From an uncultured Prevotella sp. (lineage in GTDB: Bacteria; Bacteroidota; Bacteroidia; Bacteroidales; Bacteroidaceae): a stretch of DNA of 15,759 bases. Both the position numbers and the translations under genes were made by a program. The notes below the pieces were generated by a model. The model searched no databases and had not been told where the DNA came from. It saw nothing but the letters and a program-made list of their open reading frames with translations. Numbering within the stretch: position 1 is the first letter of the stretch; each line of letters begins with the position of its first letter. The stretch lies in NCBI GenBank assembly GCA_900769055.1, contig CAAGFF010000007.1, positions 1 through 15,759 on the forward strand. Direction: 5' to 3'. Of the stretch, positions 6,994 to 14,815 are shown in pieces.

Positions 6994-8358
6994 TTAAGCC
7001 TCCTTCTTTGCCATCATAGCGTTGAAGTCGTCCAGAGAAATAGACTTCTCGTTGAGCTTCACAACGCTCTTCAATGCTGCTACGAGCTTGATGTCGAGAG
7101 CACGGTCTACGCAACCCTGCACGTTCTCCTGCTTCTTGAGGATTTCCTTGGCATAGTTCTCAATGTACTCATCGGGTACATTGTTCATGCCATACTGTGC
7201 GAACTGTATGCGTGCGGTCTCCTTGGCTGCCTGAAGCACGTTATCCTGCTCAAGCTTGATGCCGGCAGCTTCTACGAGCTGGTTCTTCATAAGGCTCCAA
7301 GCAAGTTCCTTGATGCTGGCAGCATAGTTCTTCTCTACGAACTCTGCGCCCTTGTCCTCGTTGTTCTTCAGCATGATGCGCTTCAGAAGAGCATCTGGGA
7401 AGGTAAGCTCGCCAACCTTGTTCTCAACGTAGGCACGTACATCAAGCAGGAACTTGTAGTCTGCATCAACGGTAAGCTGGACTGCAAGGCCATCGGCAAT
7501 CTTGTTGCGGAACTCTTCCTCGCTGCTTACTGCGCCCTCGCCAAATATGCTGTCGAAGAGCTGCTGGTCTACGGCAGCCTTCTTGTAGCGGCTGATTTCG
7601 GTTATCTGATAGCTGAAGTCACCTGTATAGTCGCCAACCTTCTCCTTGTCAATCTTCAGGAAAGAGGACAGCTCAACATCGCTCTCGGGATAAGCCTTAC
7701 GGGGATTGAAGGTGATGATATCACCAAGCTTGGCACCCTCGAAGAGTTTCTTCTGGTCGTCAACCTTGATATAGTTTGGCATCAGGACGGCAGCCTCGAC
7801 AACGAGACCATCCTCCTTGGTATTGCCATTCTCGTCAAGCTCACGAAGGTCGCCCTTAAGCATGTCGTTGTCCTGATACTCCTCAGCCTTCTCGTAGCTG
7901 CCAGAGCGTGACGCGAACATGTCTACCTGACGGTCGATGAGGGCATCGTCAACGGTAATGTTGTAATAGTCTACGGTATCATCGGCACCCAGCTGAGCAT
8001 TGAACTCTGGTGCAACGGCGATATCGAACACGAATGTATATGGAGCTTCCTTGTCAAGGTCGACAGGCTCCTGTCCCTCGTTGGCCAGAGGCTCACCGAG
8101 CATATGGATATTATTGTCTGTGATGTACTTCTGCAACTGCTCGCCAAGGACGCGGTTGATAACGTCTACCTTTACGGACGGGCCAAACTGACGCTTGATC
8201 ATTCCCATGGGAGCCTGTCCTGGACGGAAGCCAGGAATGTTAGCCTTCTTACGGTAATCCTTGAGGGTTTTCTCAACCTCCTGCTTGTAGTCAGCATCCT
8301 CGATTGTCAATGTCAACTTACCATTGACCTTATCGGGGTTCTCAAATAAAATATTCAT
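6994..8358 (-). CDS. tig: Trigger factor, ribosome-associated chaperone
   Basis: Binds at the ribosome exit tunnel and shields nascent chains. The 454 residues compare with 432 in E. coli. The N-terminal ribosome-binding domain carries GFRPGQAPMGMIKRQFG (43-59), the signature loop. E. coli has GFRKGKVP there, so the two lysines (46 and 48) are replaced by Pro and Gln. The middle FKBP-like region (about 150-260) is divergent: GDLRELDENGN, FEGAKLGDIITFNP and GDFSYQITEI mark its strands, with inserted sequence between them, so prolyl isomerase activity is uncertain. The C-terminal half is helical and chaperone-like. The leader is A-rich with no Shine-Dalgarno site, as usual in Bacteroidetes. Transcription appears monocistronic, between its own promoter and terminator. 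Confidence 0.95.
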   Translation of the reverse strand: MNILFENPDKVNGKLTLTIEDADYKQEVEKTLKDYRKKANIPGFRPGQAPMGMIKRQFGPSVKVDVINRVLGEQLQKYITDNNIHMLGEPLANEGQEPVDLDKEAPYTFVFDIAVAPEFNAQLGADDTVDYYNITVDDALIDRQVDMFASRSGSYEKAEEYQDNDMLKGDLRELDENGNTKEDGLVVEAAVLMPNYIKVDDQKKLFEGAKLGDIITFNPRKAYPESDVELSSFLKIDKEKVGDYTGDFSYQITEISRYKKAAVDQQLFDSIFGEGAVSSEEEFRNKIADGLAVQLTVDADYKFLLDVRAYVENKVGELTFPDALLKRIMLKNNEDKGAEFVEKNYAASIKELAWSLMKNQLVEAAGIKLEQDNVLQAAKETARIQFAQYGMNNVPDEYIENYAKEILKKQENVQGCVDRALDIKLVAALKSVVKLNEKSISLDDFNAMMAKKEA

Positions 8359-8406
8359 CTTTTGTTTCTTATTTATTATTATTTTCTGTATTTCCCAAAA
8401 TGAGTT

Positions 8407-8415
8407 GCAAAATTA
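8407..8415 (-). promoter_or_regulatory. Probable tig promoter (-7 box)
   Basis: TAATTTTGC on the minus strand fits TAnnTTTG and lies 49 bases upstream of the tig ATG in a very AT-rich gap between lptB and tig. The -33 element is not clear. No terminator is visible after lptB, so some tig transcription could also come by read-through. Confidence 0.55.
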
Positions 8416-8481
8416 CTCAATAATGTTGATACCACCTAATATATTATGCGAAAAATTTGTTTTTTTAACCGTTTTCGGCTT

Positions 8482-9309
8482 TCACGCATTCTCTGCGGTC
8501 TCTCTTGCCCGTTTTTGCTCGTCGATGAGCTGGAAGTCCTTCTTCCTCAGTACAAACGAAGTTCCAAGATATTTTTCCTTCACTATCTGGTTTTCTGCCA
8601 GTTGCTCAGGGTTGCCCTGGAACAGTATCTTTCCCTCGAAGAGCAGATAGGCGCGGTCGGTGATAGTGAGGGTCTCCTGCACGTTGTGGTCGGTAATCAA
8701 TATGCCGATGTTGCGGTACTTGAGCCTCCAAACAATATGCTGGATATCCTCAACGGCGATAGGGTCAACACCAGCAAAAGGCTCGTCAAGCATTATGAAC
8801 TTGGGGTCTATGGCCAGACAGCGGGCTATCTCCGTACGGCGGCGCTCGCCTCCTGAGAGCTGGTCACCCTTGTTCTTGCGAACCTTGTTCAGACGGAACT
8901 CGGCAAGCAGGCTCTCAAGACGCTCCTGACGCTGTTCCTTGTTAAGATCGGTCATTTCAAGTACAGACATCACATTGTCCTCGACTGTCATCTTGCGGAA
9001 TACGCTGGCCTCCTGAGGCAGATAGCCTATACCGGCACGGGCGCGCTTGTATACTGGATAATCGGTGATTTCCTGGTCATTGATGAACACATGGCCCTCA
9101 TTGGGCACGACAAGTCCCGTCGTCATGTAGAACGACGTTGTCTTACCCGCTCCATTAGGACCAAGAAGGCCAACTATCTCGCCTTGGCGGACGTTGAAGG
9201 ATACCTGATTAGCTACGGTACGCTTGCCGTAGCGCTTAACCAATCCCTCTGCACGGAGTGCCATAACGGGCTGCGAAGGGTTGGCAGAAATATTGCTCGT
9301 TTCGTCCAT
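8482..9309 (-). CDS. lptB: LptB, ATPase of the LPS export ABC transporter
   Basis: The cytoplasmic ATPase that powers extraction of lipopolysaccharide from the inner membrane by LptFG and its passage over the LptC-A-D bridge. Motifs: Walker A GPNGAGKT (50-57), Q-loop YLPQEASVF (Gln99), signature LSGGERRR (151-158), Walker B FIMLDEPFAGVDP (171-183) and H-loop His208. RAGIGYLPQEASVFRKMTVEDN is the characteristic LptB wording. The protein is 275 residues against about 241 in E. coli, with short tails at both ends. The start at 9309 is preferred because the promoter places transcription onset only some 20 bases upstream; Met16 (9264) would also leave a complete protein. LptFG, LptA, LptC and LptD are not in the window. 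Confidence 0.95.
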   Translation of the reverse strand: MDETSNISANPSQPVMALRAEGLVKRYGKRTVANQVSFNVRQGEIVGLLGPNGAGKTTSFYMTTGLVVPNEGHVFINDQEITDYPVYKRARAGIGYLPQEASVFRKMTVEDNVMSVLEMTDLNKEQRQERLESLLAEFRLNKVRKNKGDQLSGGERRRTEIARCLAIDPKFIMLDEPFAGVDPIAVEDIQHIVWRLKYRNIGILITDHNVQETLTITDRAYLLFEGKILFQGNPEQLAENQIVKEKYLGTSFVLRKKDFQLIDEQKRARETAENA

Positions 9310-9337
9310 TTACTGTGATGGTTTACTGATTGATGCG

Positions 9338-9346
9338 GCAAAATTA
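9338..9346 (-). promoter_or_regulatory. Probable lptB promoter (-7 box)
   Basis: TAATTTTGC on the minus strand fits the Bacteroidetes -7 consensus and lies 28 bases before the lptB start, giving a very short leader. It is back to back with the mlaE promoter in a 142-bp divergent gap. Confidence 0.55.
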
Positions 9347-9395
9347 GCAAAAATGTCTCTAATAACGTTGACAAAAGCAAAAACTCTTACTATTA

Positions 9396-9429
9396 TTGCA
9401 GTTTTTTAAATGATTTTGGTTACTTTTGC
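9396..9429 (+). promoter_or_regulatory. Probable mlaEF promoter
   Basis: TACTTTTGC at 9421-9429 is a good -7 box. A TTGC at 9396-9399 sits 21 bases upstream, in the position of the -33 element. The mlaE ATG follows 22 bases after the box, so the leader is short and nearly leaderless. Confidence 0.65.
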
Positions 9430-9451
9430 AGTCGACTAATATCAAAACAGT

Positions 9452-10198
9452 ATGTTTATATACAGATCGCTGGTAACATTCGGACGCTACTTCATGCTGA
9501 TGGGGAGAACATTCAGCATCCCTGAGCGCATGAGAATGTTCATGAAAAGATATATCAAGGAGATGTCGCAGCTGGGTGTTGACTCAATACTCATCGTACT
9601 GCTCATCTCGTTCTTCATCGGTGCCGTAATATGCATTCAGATGAAAATAAACATCCAAAGCCCATGGATGCCAAGATGGGTGTCGGGATATACCACCAGA
9701 GAGATTATGCTGCTGGAGTTCTCAAGCTCGATAATGTGCCTTATATTATCGGGAAAAGTTGGCTCGAACATCGCCTCGGAATTAGGAACCATGAGGGTAA
9801 CACAACAGATTGACGCATTGGAGATTATGGGCGTCAACTCTGCCAACTATCTCATCCTGCCGAAAATTCTGGGACTGATGACCATCATGCCGTTCCTTGT
9901 GATATTCTCTTCGGCTACAGGAATCTTAGGTGCATACGGCACAGCATATATAGGACATATACTGACACCAGAGGACCTTACGCTCGGACTGCAGCACTCT
10001 TTCAACCCGTGGTTTATGTACATGAGTATCATCAAGAGCCTCTTTTTCGCATTCATCATCTCCAGCGTGTCATCGTTCTACGGCTATTCCGTAGAGGGCG
10101 GTTCGGTAGAAGTTGGCAAGGCATCCACCGATGCCGTGGTGTGCTCAAGCGTACTGATTCTTTTCTCGGATGTCTTCTTAACACAGATATTGTCATGA
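9452..10198 (+). CDS. mlaE: MlaE-like ABC transporter permease
   Basis: The inner-membrane permease of an Mla-type phospholipid transporter, which maintains outer-membrane lipid asymmetry. The 248 residues have an N-terminal amphipathic part, then about five hydrophobic segments. The family signature is present: EFSSSIMCLILSGKVGSNIASELGTMRV (about 90-117) followed by TQQIDALEIMG. The C-terminal part with FYGYSVEGGSVEVGKASTDAVV is also typical. The stop codon overlaps the next start as ATGA (10195-10198), so translation of the permease and ATPase is coupled. A substrate-binding MlaD-type protein is expected for function but is not encoded next to it here. Confidence 0.93.
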   Translation: MFIYRSLVTFGRYFMLMGRTFSIPERMRMFMKRYIKEMSQLGVDSILIVLLISFFIGAVICIQMKINIQSPWMPRWVSGYTTREIMLLEFSSSIMCLILSGKVGSNIASELGTMRVTQQIDALEIMGVNSANYLILPKILGLMTIMPFLVIFSSATGILGAYGTAYIGHILTPEDLTLGLQHSFNPWFMYMSIIKSLFFAFIISSVSSFYGYSVEGGSVEVGKASTDAVVCSSVLILFSDVFLTQILS

Positions 10199-10965
10199 TT
10201 GAAGTCAGAAATCTATATAAGTCGTTTGGGGACAAGGAGGTTCTCAAAAACATAAACTTCCAGTTTGAGGACGGTAAGACTAACCTCATAATAGGACAAA
10301 GCGGCTCGGGTAAAACCGTGCTGATGAAAAATCTCGTCGGGCTGCTCGACCCTACAGCGGGAGAAGTGCTCTACGACGGGCGCGACTTCGTGAAGATGAA
10401 CAAGAAGGAGAAGGTAGCTATGAGGCGTGAGATGGGAATGATATTCCAAAGCGCAGCCCTCTTCGACTCGCTGTCTGTTCTGGAAAACGTAATGTTCCCG
10501 CTCGACATGTTCTCAAATATGAACTACAGGGAAAAGGTGAAAAGAGCGCAGGAATGTCTTGCAAGGGTGAACCTCGTCGAGGCCGACCATAAATTTCCTG
10601 GCGAGATATCTGGAGGCATGCAGAAACGTGTTGCAATAGCAAGGGCCATTGTACTAAACCCGAAATACCTGTTCTGCGACGAGCCAAACTCTGGACTTGA
10701 CCCAAAGACCTCGCTTGTCATTGACGAGCTACTGAGCAGCATCACCAAAGAGTTTGACATCACAACTATCATTAACACACACGACATGAACTCTGTGATG
10801 GGTATAGGAGAGAATATCCTCTTCATCTACAAGGGATGCAACGAATGGCATGGTACAAAGGATGACGTAATGGGTTCGACAAACGAGAAGCTCAACGACC
10901 TGGTATTCGCATCCGAGCTATTCAAGAAGGTGAAAGCTGTAGAAAACAGGCCAGCATCATCATGA
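10195..10965 (+). CDS. mlaF: MlaF-like ABC transporter ATP-binding protein
   Basis: The ATPase partner of MlaE. The start ATG at 10195 overlaps the mlaE stop by four bases and begins MIEVRNLYKSFGDKEVL, the normal first strand of an ABC domain. The same frame is open further upstream to 10009, but that would run inside mlaE in another frame and adds no homologous sequence. The protein has 256 residues. Motifs: Walker A GQSGSGKT (34-41), Q-loop Gln85, signature SGGMQKR (139-145, the SGGM form usual in MlaF), Walker B YLFCDEPNSGLD (158-169) and H-loop His196. A hairpin surrounds the stop codon, so the transcription unit likely ends here with two genes. Confidence 0.94.
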   Translation: MIEVRNLYKSFGDKEVLKNINFQFEDGKTNLIIGQSGSGKTVLMKNLVGLLDPTAGEVLYDGRDFVKMNKKEKVAMRREMGMIFQSAALFDSLSVLENVMFPLDMFSNMNYREKVKRAQECLARVNLVEADHKFPGEISGGMQKRVAIARAIVLNPKYLFCDEPNSGLDPKTSLVIDELLSSITKEFDITTIINTHDMNSVMGIGENILFIYKGCNEWHGTKDDVMGSTNEKLNDLVFASELFKKVKAVENRPASS

Positions 10966-10976
10966 CGCCGGCCTGT
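10946..10976. terminator. Bidirectional terminator candidate between convergent genes
   Basis: ACAGGCC (10946-10952) pairs with GGCCTGT (10970-10976) across a 17-base loop that contains the mlaF stop codon. The minus strand reads TTTT straight after the stem; the plus strand has only a mixed T-rich tail. It lies between the convergent mlaF and lipoprotein genes and could serve both, weakly. Confidence 0.5.
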
Positions 10977-10987
10977 ATATTTAGTCT

Positions 10988-11383
10988 TTATTTCATATAC
11001 CATATCTTATTCCTCTCCACCATCGGAACAACCACTTCCTCGCTCGTACTGTCACCATAGGCCAACGAGAGGAAAGCATCTGCGACATGGCGGGCCGTAT
11101 CAGCTACCACGCGAACAACGCTAACCTGAAGGATGCCGCCATGGATATCCCTCTGTTGTCCAGCGAACATCTTGGCATTTGCAATAAGCTGCTCCCGATA
11201 GGAGGCCGGTATGCTGTCGGGCTGATAATAGCCGTCAACAAACAATTCATACTTTCCCTCTACGAGGTAGTCGTAATAAAGCTTCGCTGCCTTACCGGCA
11301 ACATCATCTGGTTTGGGTTCACTGCCACATGCCACTACAAGGAGCAGCAAGGCAGAGAATATTACTGCCAACAGATACCGCAT
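10988..11383 (-). CDS. Small predicted lipoprotein, DUF4878/NTF2-like
   Basis: A 131-residue protein with a lipoprotein signal peptide: MRYLLAVIFSALLLLVVAC, lipobox VVAC with acylated Cys19, followed by GSEPKPDD. The mature part (about 28-131) alternates helix and strand: an N-terminal helix KAAKLYYDYLVEGKYELFV, a REQLIANAKMFAGQ helix, then strands ending VPMVERNKIWYMK. This resembles the DUF4878 or related NTF2-like lipoproteins common in Bacteroidetes. Function is unknown. It starts one nucleotide after the der stop (TAG-T-ATG) and so is the last gene of the yceD-to-der operon. The acidic residues after the cysteine may matter for surface export, but that is a guess. Confidence 0.8.
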   Translation of the reverse strand: MRYLLAVIFSALLLLVVACGSEPKPDDVAGKAAKLYYDYLVEGKYELFVDGYYQPDSIPASYREQLIANAKMFAGQQRDIHGGILQVSVVRVVADTARHVADAFLSLAYGDSTSEEVVVPMVERNKIWYMK

Positions 11384-11384
11384 A

Positions 11385-12698
11385 CTATTTCTGACGGATG
11401 AAGATATTTATCGGACAACCATGGAGAGACCAGTTCTCGCGTATCTTATTCTCAAGGAAACGCTTGTAAGGCTCCTTGACATACTGAGGAAGATTTGCGT
11501 AGAACACAAACGATGGTATCTGAGTGTTGGGAAGCTGCGATACATACTTTATCTTTATGTACTTACCCTTCACCGATGGAGGCGGATAAGCCTCGATAAG
11601 TGGCAACAGCACCTCGTTGAGCTTAGATGTTCCTATGCGTGCCATGCGGTTGGCATATACCTGCTGGGCCATTTCCAGCACCTTGAAGATACGCTGCTTG
11701 GTCAGGGCAGAGGCAAAGATAATCGGGAAGTCCACAAAGGGAGCCATGCGGCTGCGTATGGCATTCTCAAAAGTACTTATAACGACCTGCGTCTTGTCCT
11801 CAACCAAATCCCACTTGTTGACTACTACTACAAGCGACTTGTTATTCTTCTGTATAAGCTGGAATATGTTCATGTCCTGAGCCTCTATTCCGCGGGTGGC
11901 ATCTATCATGAGTATGCACACATCGCTGTTCTCAATGGCACGTATGGAGCGCATAACGCTATAGAACTCCAGATCCTCAGTAACCTTGTTCTTGCGGCGG
12001 ATACCAGCAGTGTCTACAAGGTAGAAGTCGAAACCAAACTTGTTGAATCGGGTATAGATGGAGTCACGGGTGGTTCCGGCAATCTCGGTCACGATATTGC
12101 GTTCCTCACCAATAAAGGCATTGATGATGCTGCTCTTGCCTGCATTCGGACGGCCTACGACGGCAAAGCGGGGAATGTCGTCCTCGGTCTCGTCATCACT
12201 GTTATCAGGCAACCGCGTTACCAGAAGGTCCAGCAAGTCACCAGTACCACCACCTGTGGCGGCACTAATACACTGAGGGTCGCCAAGACCTAACTTATAG
12301 AACTCTGCTGCCTCGTAGGCATTGCCAGGATTGTCAACCTTGTTAGCCACAAGAATGACAGGCAACTTGGCACGACGGAGTATCAGGGCCACATCCTCGT
12401 CCCAGTCTGTAACACCGGTATCATTGTCTACAAGAAACAATACCAAATCAGCCTCCTCCGTAGCGACGAGCACTTGCTGGCGGATGGCATCCTCAAAGAT
12501 ATCATCTGATTTTACTACCCAGCCACCGGTATCGACAACCGAGAACTCACGGCCGTTCCATACACACTTGCCATACTGGCGGTCACGCGTCGTGCCGGCA
12601 GTATCGCTTACAATGGCTCTACGCGACTGGGTGAGCCTGTTGAAAAGGGTGGACTTCCCCACATTGGGACGTCCTACAATAGCTACTAAATTTGCCAT
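11385..12698 (-). CDS. der: Der (EngA), double-GTPase for 50S ribosome assembly
   Basis: An essential GTPase that acts in late assembly of the large ribosomal subunit. Tandem G domains are visible. The first has GRPNVGKST (9-17), DTGG (56-59) and NKVD (119-122). The second has GRPNAGKSS (182-190), DTAG (229-232) and NKWD (294-297). The C-terminal KH-like domain (about 350-437) ends INIFIRQK. The length of 437 residues is normal. It is preceded by a structured gap after era and followed at once by a lipoprotein gene. No promoter of its own is visible, so it probably relies on transcription through era. Confidence 0.97.
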   Translation of the reverse strand: MANLVAIVGRPNVGKSTLFNRLTQSRRAIVSDTAGTTRDRQYGKCVWNGREFSVVDTGGWVVKSDDIFEDAIRQQVLVATEEADLVLFLVDNDTGVTDWDEDVALILRRAKLPVILVANKVDNPGNAYEAAEFYKLGLGDPQCISAATGGGTGDLLDLLVTRLPDNSDDETEDDIPRFAVVGRPNAGKSSIINAFIGEERNIVTEIAGTTRDSIYTRFNKFGFDFYLVDTAGIRRKNKVTEDLEFYSVMRSIRAIENSDVCILMIDATRGIEAQDMNIFQLIQKNNKSLVVVVNKWDLVEDKTQVVISTFENAIRSRMAPFVDFPIIFASALTKQRIFKVLEMAQQVYANRMARIGTSKLNEVLLPLIEAYPPPSVKGKYIKIKYVSQLPNTQIPSFVFYANLPQYVKEPYKRFLENKIRENWSLHGCPINIFIRQK

Positions 12699-12734
12699 TT
12701 CTGTTTAATTTCTGAAGTTATACATTCTTCGGCC

Positions 12735-12797
12735 CTCCAACTGCGTTGGAGAGTAGACCCTCATTCCATTCAGGGTCTGGTTGTTGCATTAGCAACA
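12735..12797 (-). ncRNA. Three tandem hairpins between era and der (structured intergenic RNA element)
   Basis: In the era-to-der transcript three perfect stems follow each other: 12797-12782 (6 bp, 4-nt loop), 12778-12755 (7 bp, 10-nt loop) and 12751-12735 (7 bp, 3-nt loop). The two linkers are exactly 3 nt. No T-run follows, so it is not a simple terminator. A 26-codon frame (12798-12718, minus) beginning MLLMQQPDPEW and ending AVGGPKNV runs through all three stems. The element could be an RNA processing or stability signal, a dispersed repeat, or a leader peptide region for der. Confidence 0.5.
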
Positions 12798-12833
12798 TGG
12801 GGCGTATTCATTAGGACTGACAACTGGTGAGCA

Positions 12834-13715
12834 TCATACAGGATTGTACCCGAAGCCGTCAAGCTCTTTTTCTGAATTGCGCCAGTCCTTATCCACTTTC
12901 ACGTATGTTTCAAGAAAGACTTTCTTGTCGAAAAATCTCTCCAGAGCCTTGCGGCTCTCTGACCCCACCTTCTTCAACGCCACACCCTGATGGCCAATGA
13001 TTATGCCCTTTTGGGAGTCACGCTCCACGTATATGATGGCCCGGATGTGGATGTTGCTTGCCGACTCCTTGAAACTCTCTACACGAACCTCTACGGAATA
13101 TGGTATTTCCTTGTCGTAATAGAGCAGTATCTTCTCGCGGATAATCTCACTTACAAAGAAGCGGGCAGGCTTGTCGGTGAGCTGGTCTTTATCAAAATAA
13201 GCCGGCGACTCTGGCAGCAACTCTTTGATACGCTTGAGGAGCATGTCGACACCAAACTTATTCTTAGCCGAAATAGGGAGTATCTCGGCTGCCGGAAGCA
13301 GGGAGTGCCATTTGGCGACAATGTCACCAAGAGACTTCTGGTCGCTCTGGTCAATCTTGTTTATAAGCAGAAGTACCGGGATAGACATCTTGCGGACTTT
13401 CTCCAAAAAGTCAGTGTTCTTCTCAGGGTTCTCAACCACATCGGTAACATAAAGAAGCACATCGGCATCAGCAAGGGCTGACTCCGAGAACGCAAGCATC
13501 ATCTCCTGCATCTTGTAGTTGGGCTTCAGTACGCCAGGAGTGTCAGAGAACACTATCTGCATATCGTCTGTATTGACAATGCCCATTATGCGGTGACGAG
13601 TAGTCTGAGCCTTAAATGTGGCAATGGAGATACGCTCGCCAACCAACTGGTTCATCAATGTCGACTTGCCGACATTGGGATTTCCTACGATGTTTACAAA
13701 ACCTGCCTTGTGCAT
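12834..13715 (-). CDS. era: Era GTPase, 16S rRNA maturation
   Basis: A GTPase that binds the 3' end of 16S rRNA and helps 30S subunit assembly. It has G1 GNPNVGKST (11-19), the G2 region with KAQTTRHRIMGI, G3 DTPG (58-61) and G4 NKID (119-122), plus SAKNKFG for G5. The C-terminal KH domain shows KGIIIGHQGVALKKVG (237-251) and ends with YVKVDKDWRNSEKELDGFGYNP. At 293 residues it is close to the usual 300. It lies between fabH, from which a terminator-like hairpin separates it, and der. No own promoter was found. Confidence 0.97.
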   Translation of the reverse strand: MHKAGFVNIVGNPNVGKSTLMNQLVGERISIATFKAQTTRHRIMGIVNTDDMQIVFSDTPGVLKPNYKMQEMMLAFSESALADADVLLYVTDVVENPEKNTDFLEKVRKMSIPVLLLINKIDQSDQKSLGDIVAKWHSLLPAAEILPISAKNKFGVDMLLKRIKELLPESPAYFDKDQLTDKPARFFVSEIIREKILLYYDKEIPYSVEVRVESFKESASNIHIRAIIYVERDSQKGIIIGHQGVALKKVGSESRKALERFFDKKVFLETYVKVDKDWRNSEKELDGFGYNPV

Positions 13716-13732
13716 GTCTATACTTTTAAGAC

Positions 13733-13771
13733 AAAAAAACGCATCTGCTTATTCGTGAAAATAAGGATGCG
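13733..13771 (-). terminator. Terminator-like hairpin between fabH and era
   Basis: CGCATC (13740-13745) pairs with GATGCG (13766-13771), and CTTATT (13748-13753) with AATAAG (13760-13765), leaving a 2-nt bulge and a 6-nt loop. On the minus strand a run of seven T follows (plus-strand A at 13733-13739). It lies just past the fabH stop and 18 bases before era. Because era and der show no promoter of their own, partial read-through (attenuation) is likely. Confidence 0.75.
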
Positions 13772-13795
13772 CTTTCTTGTTATCGTTTATAATCG

Positions 13796-14815
13796 TTATT
13801 TCTTTGTTGACAACGAGTCACCATCGTAAGCCCACTTGTAGTAAGACGCACCATGAACGAAACCAGCACCGAACGCTGTGAAGATGACATTGTCACCCTT
13901 CTTGAGCTGCGGTTCTACATCCCACAATGCAAGAGGAATGGTTGCCGCACTGGTATTGCCATAACGCTCTATGTTTACAACAACCTTCTCCATCGGAATA
14001 CCGGCGCGCTTGGTAACAGCCTCAATAATTCGCAAGTTGGCCTCATGAGGTACCACCCACTGCACATCATCCGCGGTAAGATTGTTCCGGCGCAAGACCT
14101 CCATCACATCGTCACCCATATTGGTAACGGCATAACGGAATACTGTTCTGCCTTCCTGATAAAGGTAGTGCAGACGATGGTCTACCGTGAAACGGGAAGG
14201 AGGACATACGGAACCGCCAGCCTTCATGTGAAGGAACGGCAATCCCTTGCCATCTGTGCGGAAATAAGCATTCTGCACGCCAACGCCCTCTTCCGTTGTT
14301 GCTTCAACAAGTACAGCTCCAGCACCATCACCGAACAACACACAAGTCTGCCTGTCGGTATAATCAACCAACGATGACATCTTGTCTGCACCGATGACTA
14401 TAATTTTCTTGTACCTTCCGCTCTGAATCATTGACGCAGCAACGTCTAACGAATACAGGAATCCGCAACATGCAGCCTCAAAATCGAAAGCAAAGGCATT
14501 CTTCAATCCAAGCTTGCCTAAAACTATTGATGCTGTAGAGGGGAACTTATAGTCGGGTGTAGTTGTCGTGACAATCAGCGCATCTATTGAGTCAGGATCA
14601 ACGCCAGTCTTCTGGATCAGCTGCTTTGCCGCCTTGCGAGCCATGTAACTGGTACCAAGTCCCTCTTCTGTAAGGATTCGGCGCTCTTTGATACCTACAC
14701 GAGCTGTAATCCACTCATCACTTGTGTCGACCATGCGCGACAGCTCCTCATTGTTGAGAATGTAGTCGGGCACGTAACCGCCAACACCAGTGATTATTGC
14801 GTTGATATTTCCCAT
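13796..14815 (-). CDS. fabH: FabH, 3-oxoacyl-ACP synthase III
   Basis: Catalyses the first condensation of type II fatty-acid synthesis, acyl-CoA with malonyl-ACP, and so sets the primer type. The triad is complete: Cys116 in FEAACCGFLYSL, His257 in PHEANLRII and Asn287 in ERYGNTSAATIP. The start MGNINAIITGVGGYVPDYILNN and TSDEWITARVGIKERR (31-46) are standard. The end carries FTAFGAGFVHGASYYKW. At 339 residues it is slightly longer than E. coli FabH (317). The ATG shares one base with the rpmF stop (TAATG), giving translational coupling. The primer (acetyl or branched) cannot be read from sequence. Confidence 0.97.
   Translation of the reverse strand: MGNINAIITGVGGYVPDYILNNEELSRMVDTSDEWITARVGIKERRILTEEGLGTSYMARKAAKQLIQKTGVDPDSIDALIVTTTTPDYKFPSTASIVLGKLGLKNAFAFDFEAACCGFLYSLDVAASMIQSGRYKKIIVIGADKMSSLVDYTDRQTCVLFGDGAGAVLVEATTEEGVGVQNAYFRTDGKGLPFLHMKAGGSVCPPSRFTVDHRLHYLYQEGRTVFRYAVTNMGDDVMEVLRRNNLTADDVQWVVPHEANLRIIEAVTKRAGIPMEKVVVNIERYGNTSAATIPLALWDVEPQLKKGDNVIFTAFGAGFVHGASYYKWAYDGDSLSTKK

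Noticed and set aside
8465..8480. Terminator for lptB at the CCG-TTTT-CGG hairpin
   Set aside because: The stem is about 5 bp and in the minus direction is followed by A rather than T.
10009..10194. N-terminal extension of the mlaF frame
   Set aside because: It lies within mlaE in another frame; the ATGA overlap at 10195 gives a canonical ABC N-terminus.
11313..12293. 326-codon plus-strand open frame
   Set aside because: It lies antisense to der for most of its length and reads as low-complexity mirror sequence; der is certain from two intact G domains.
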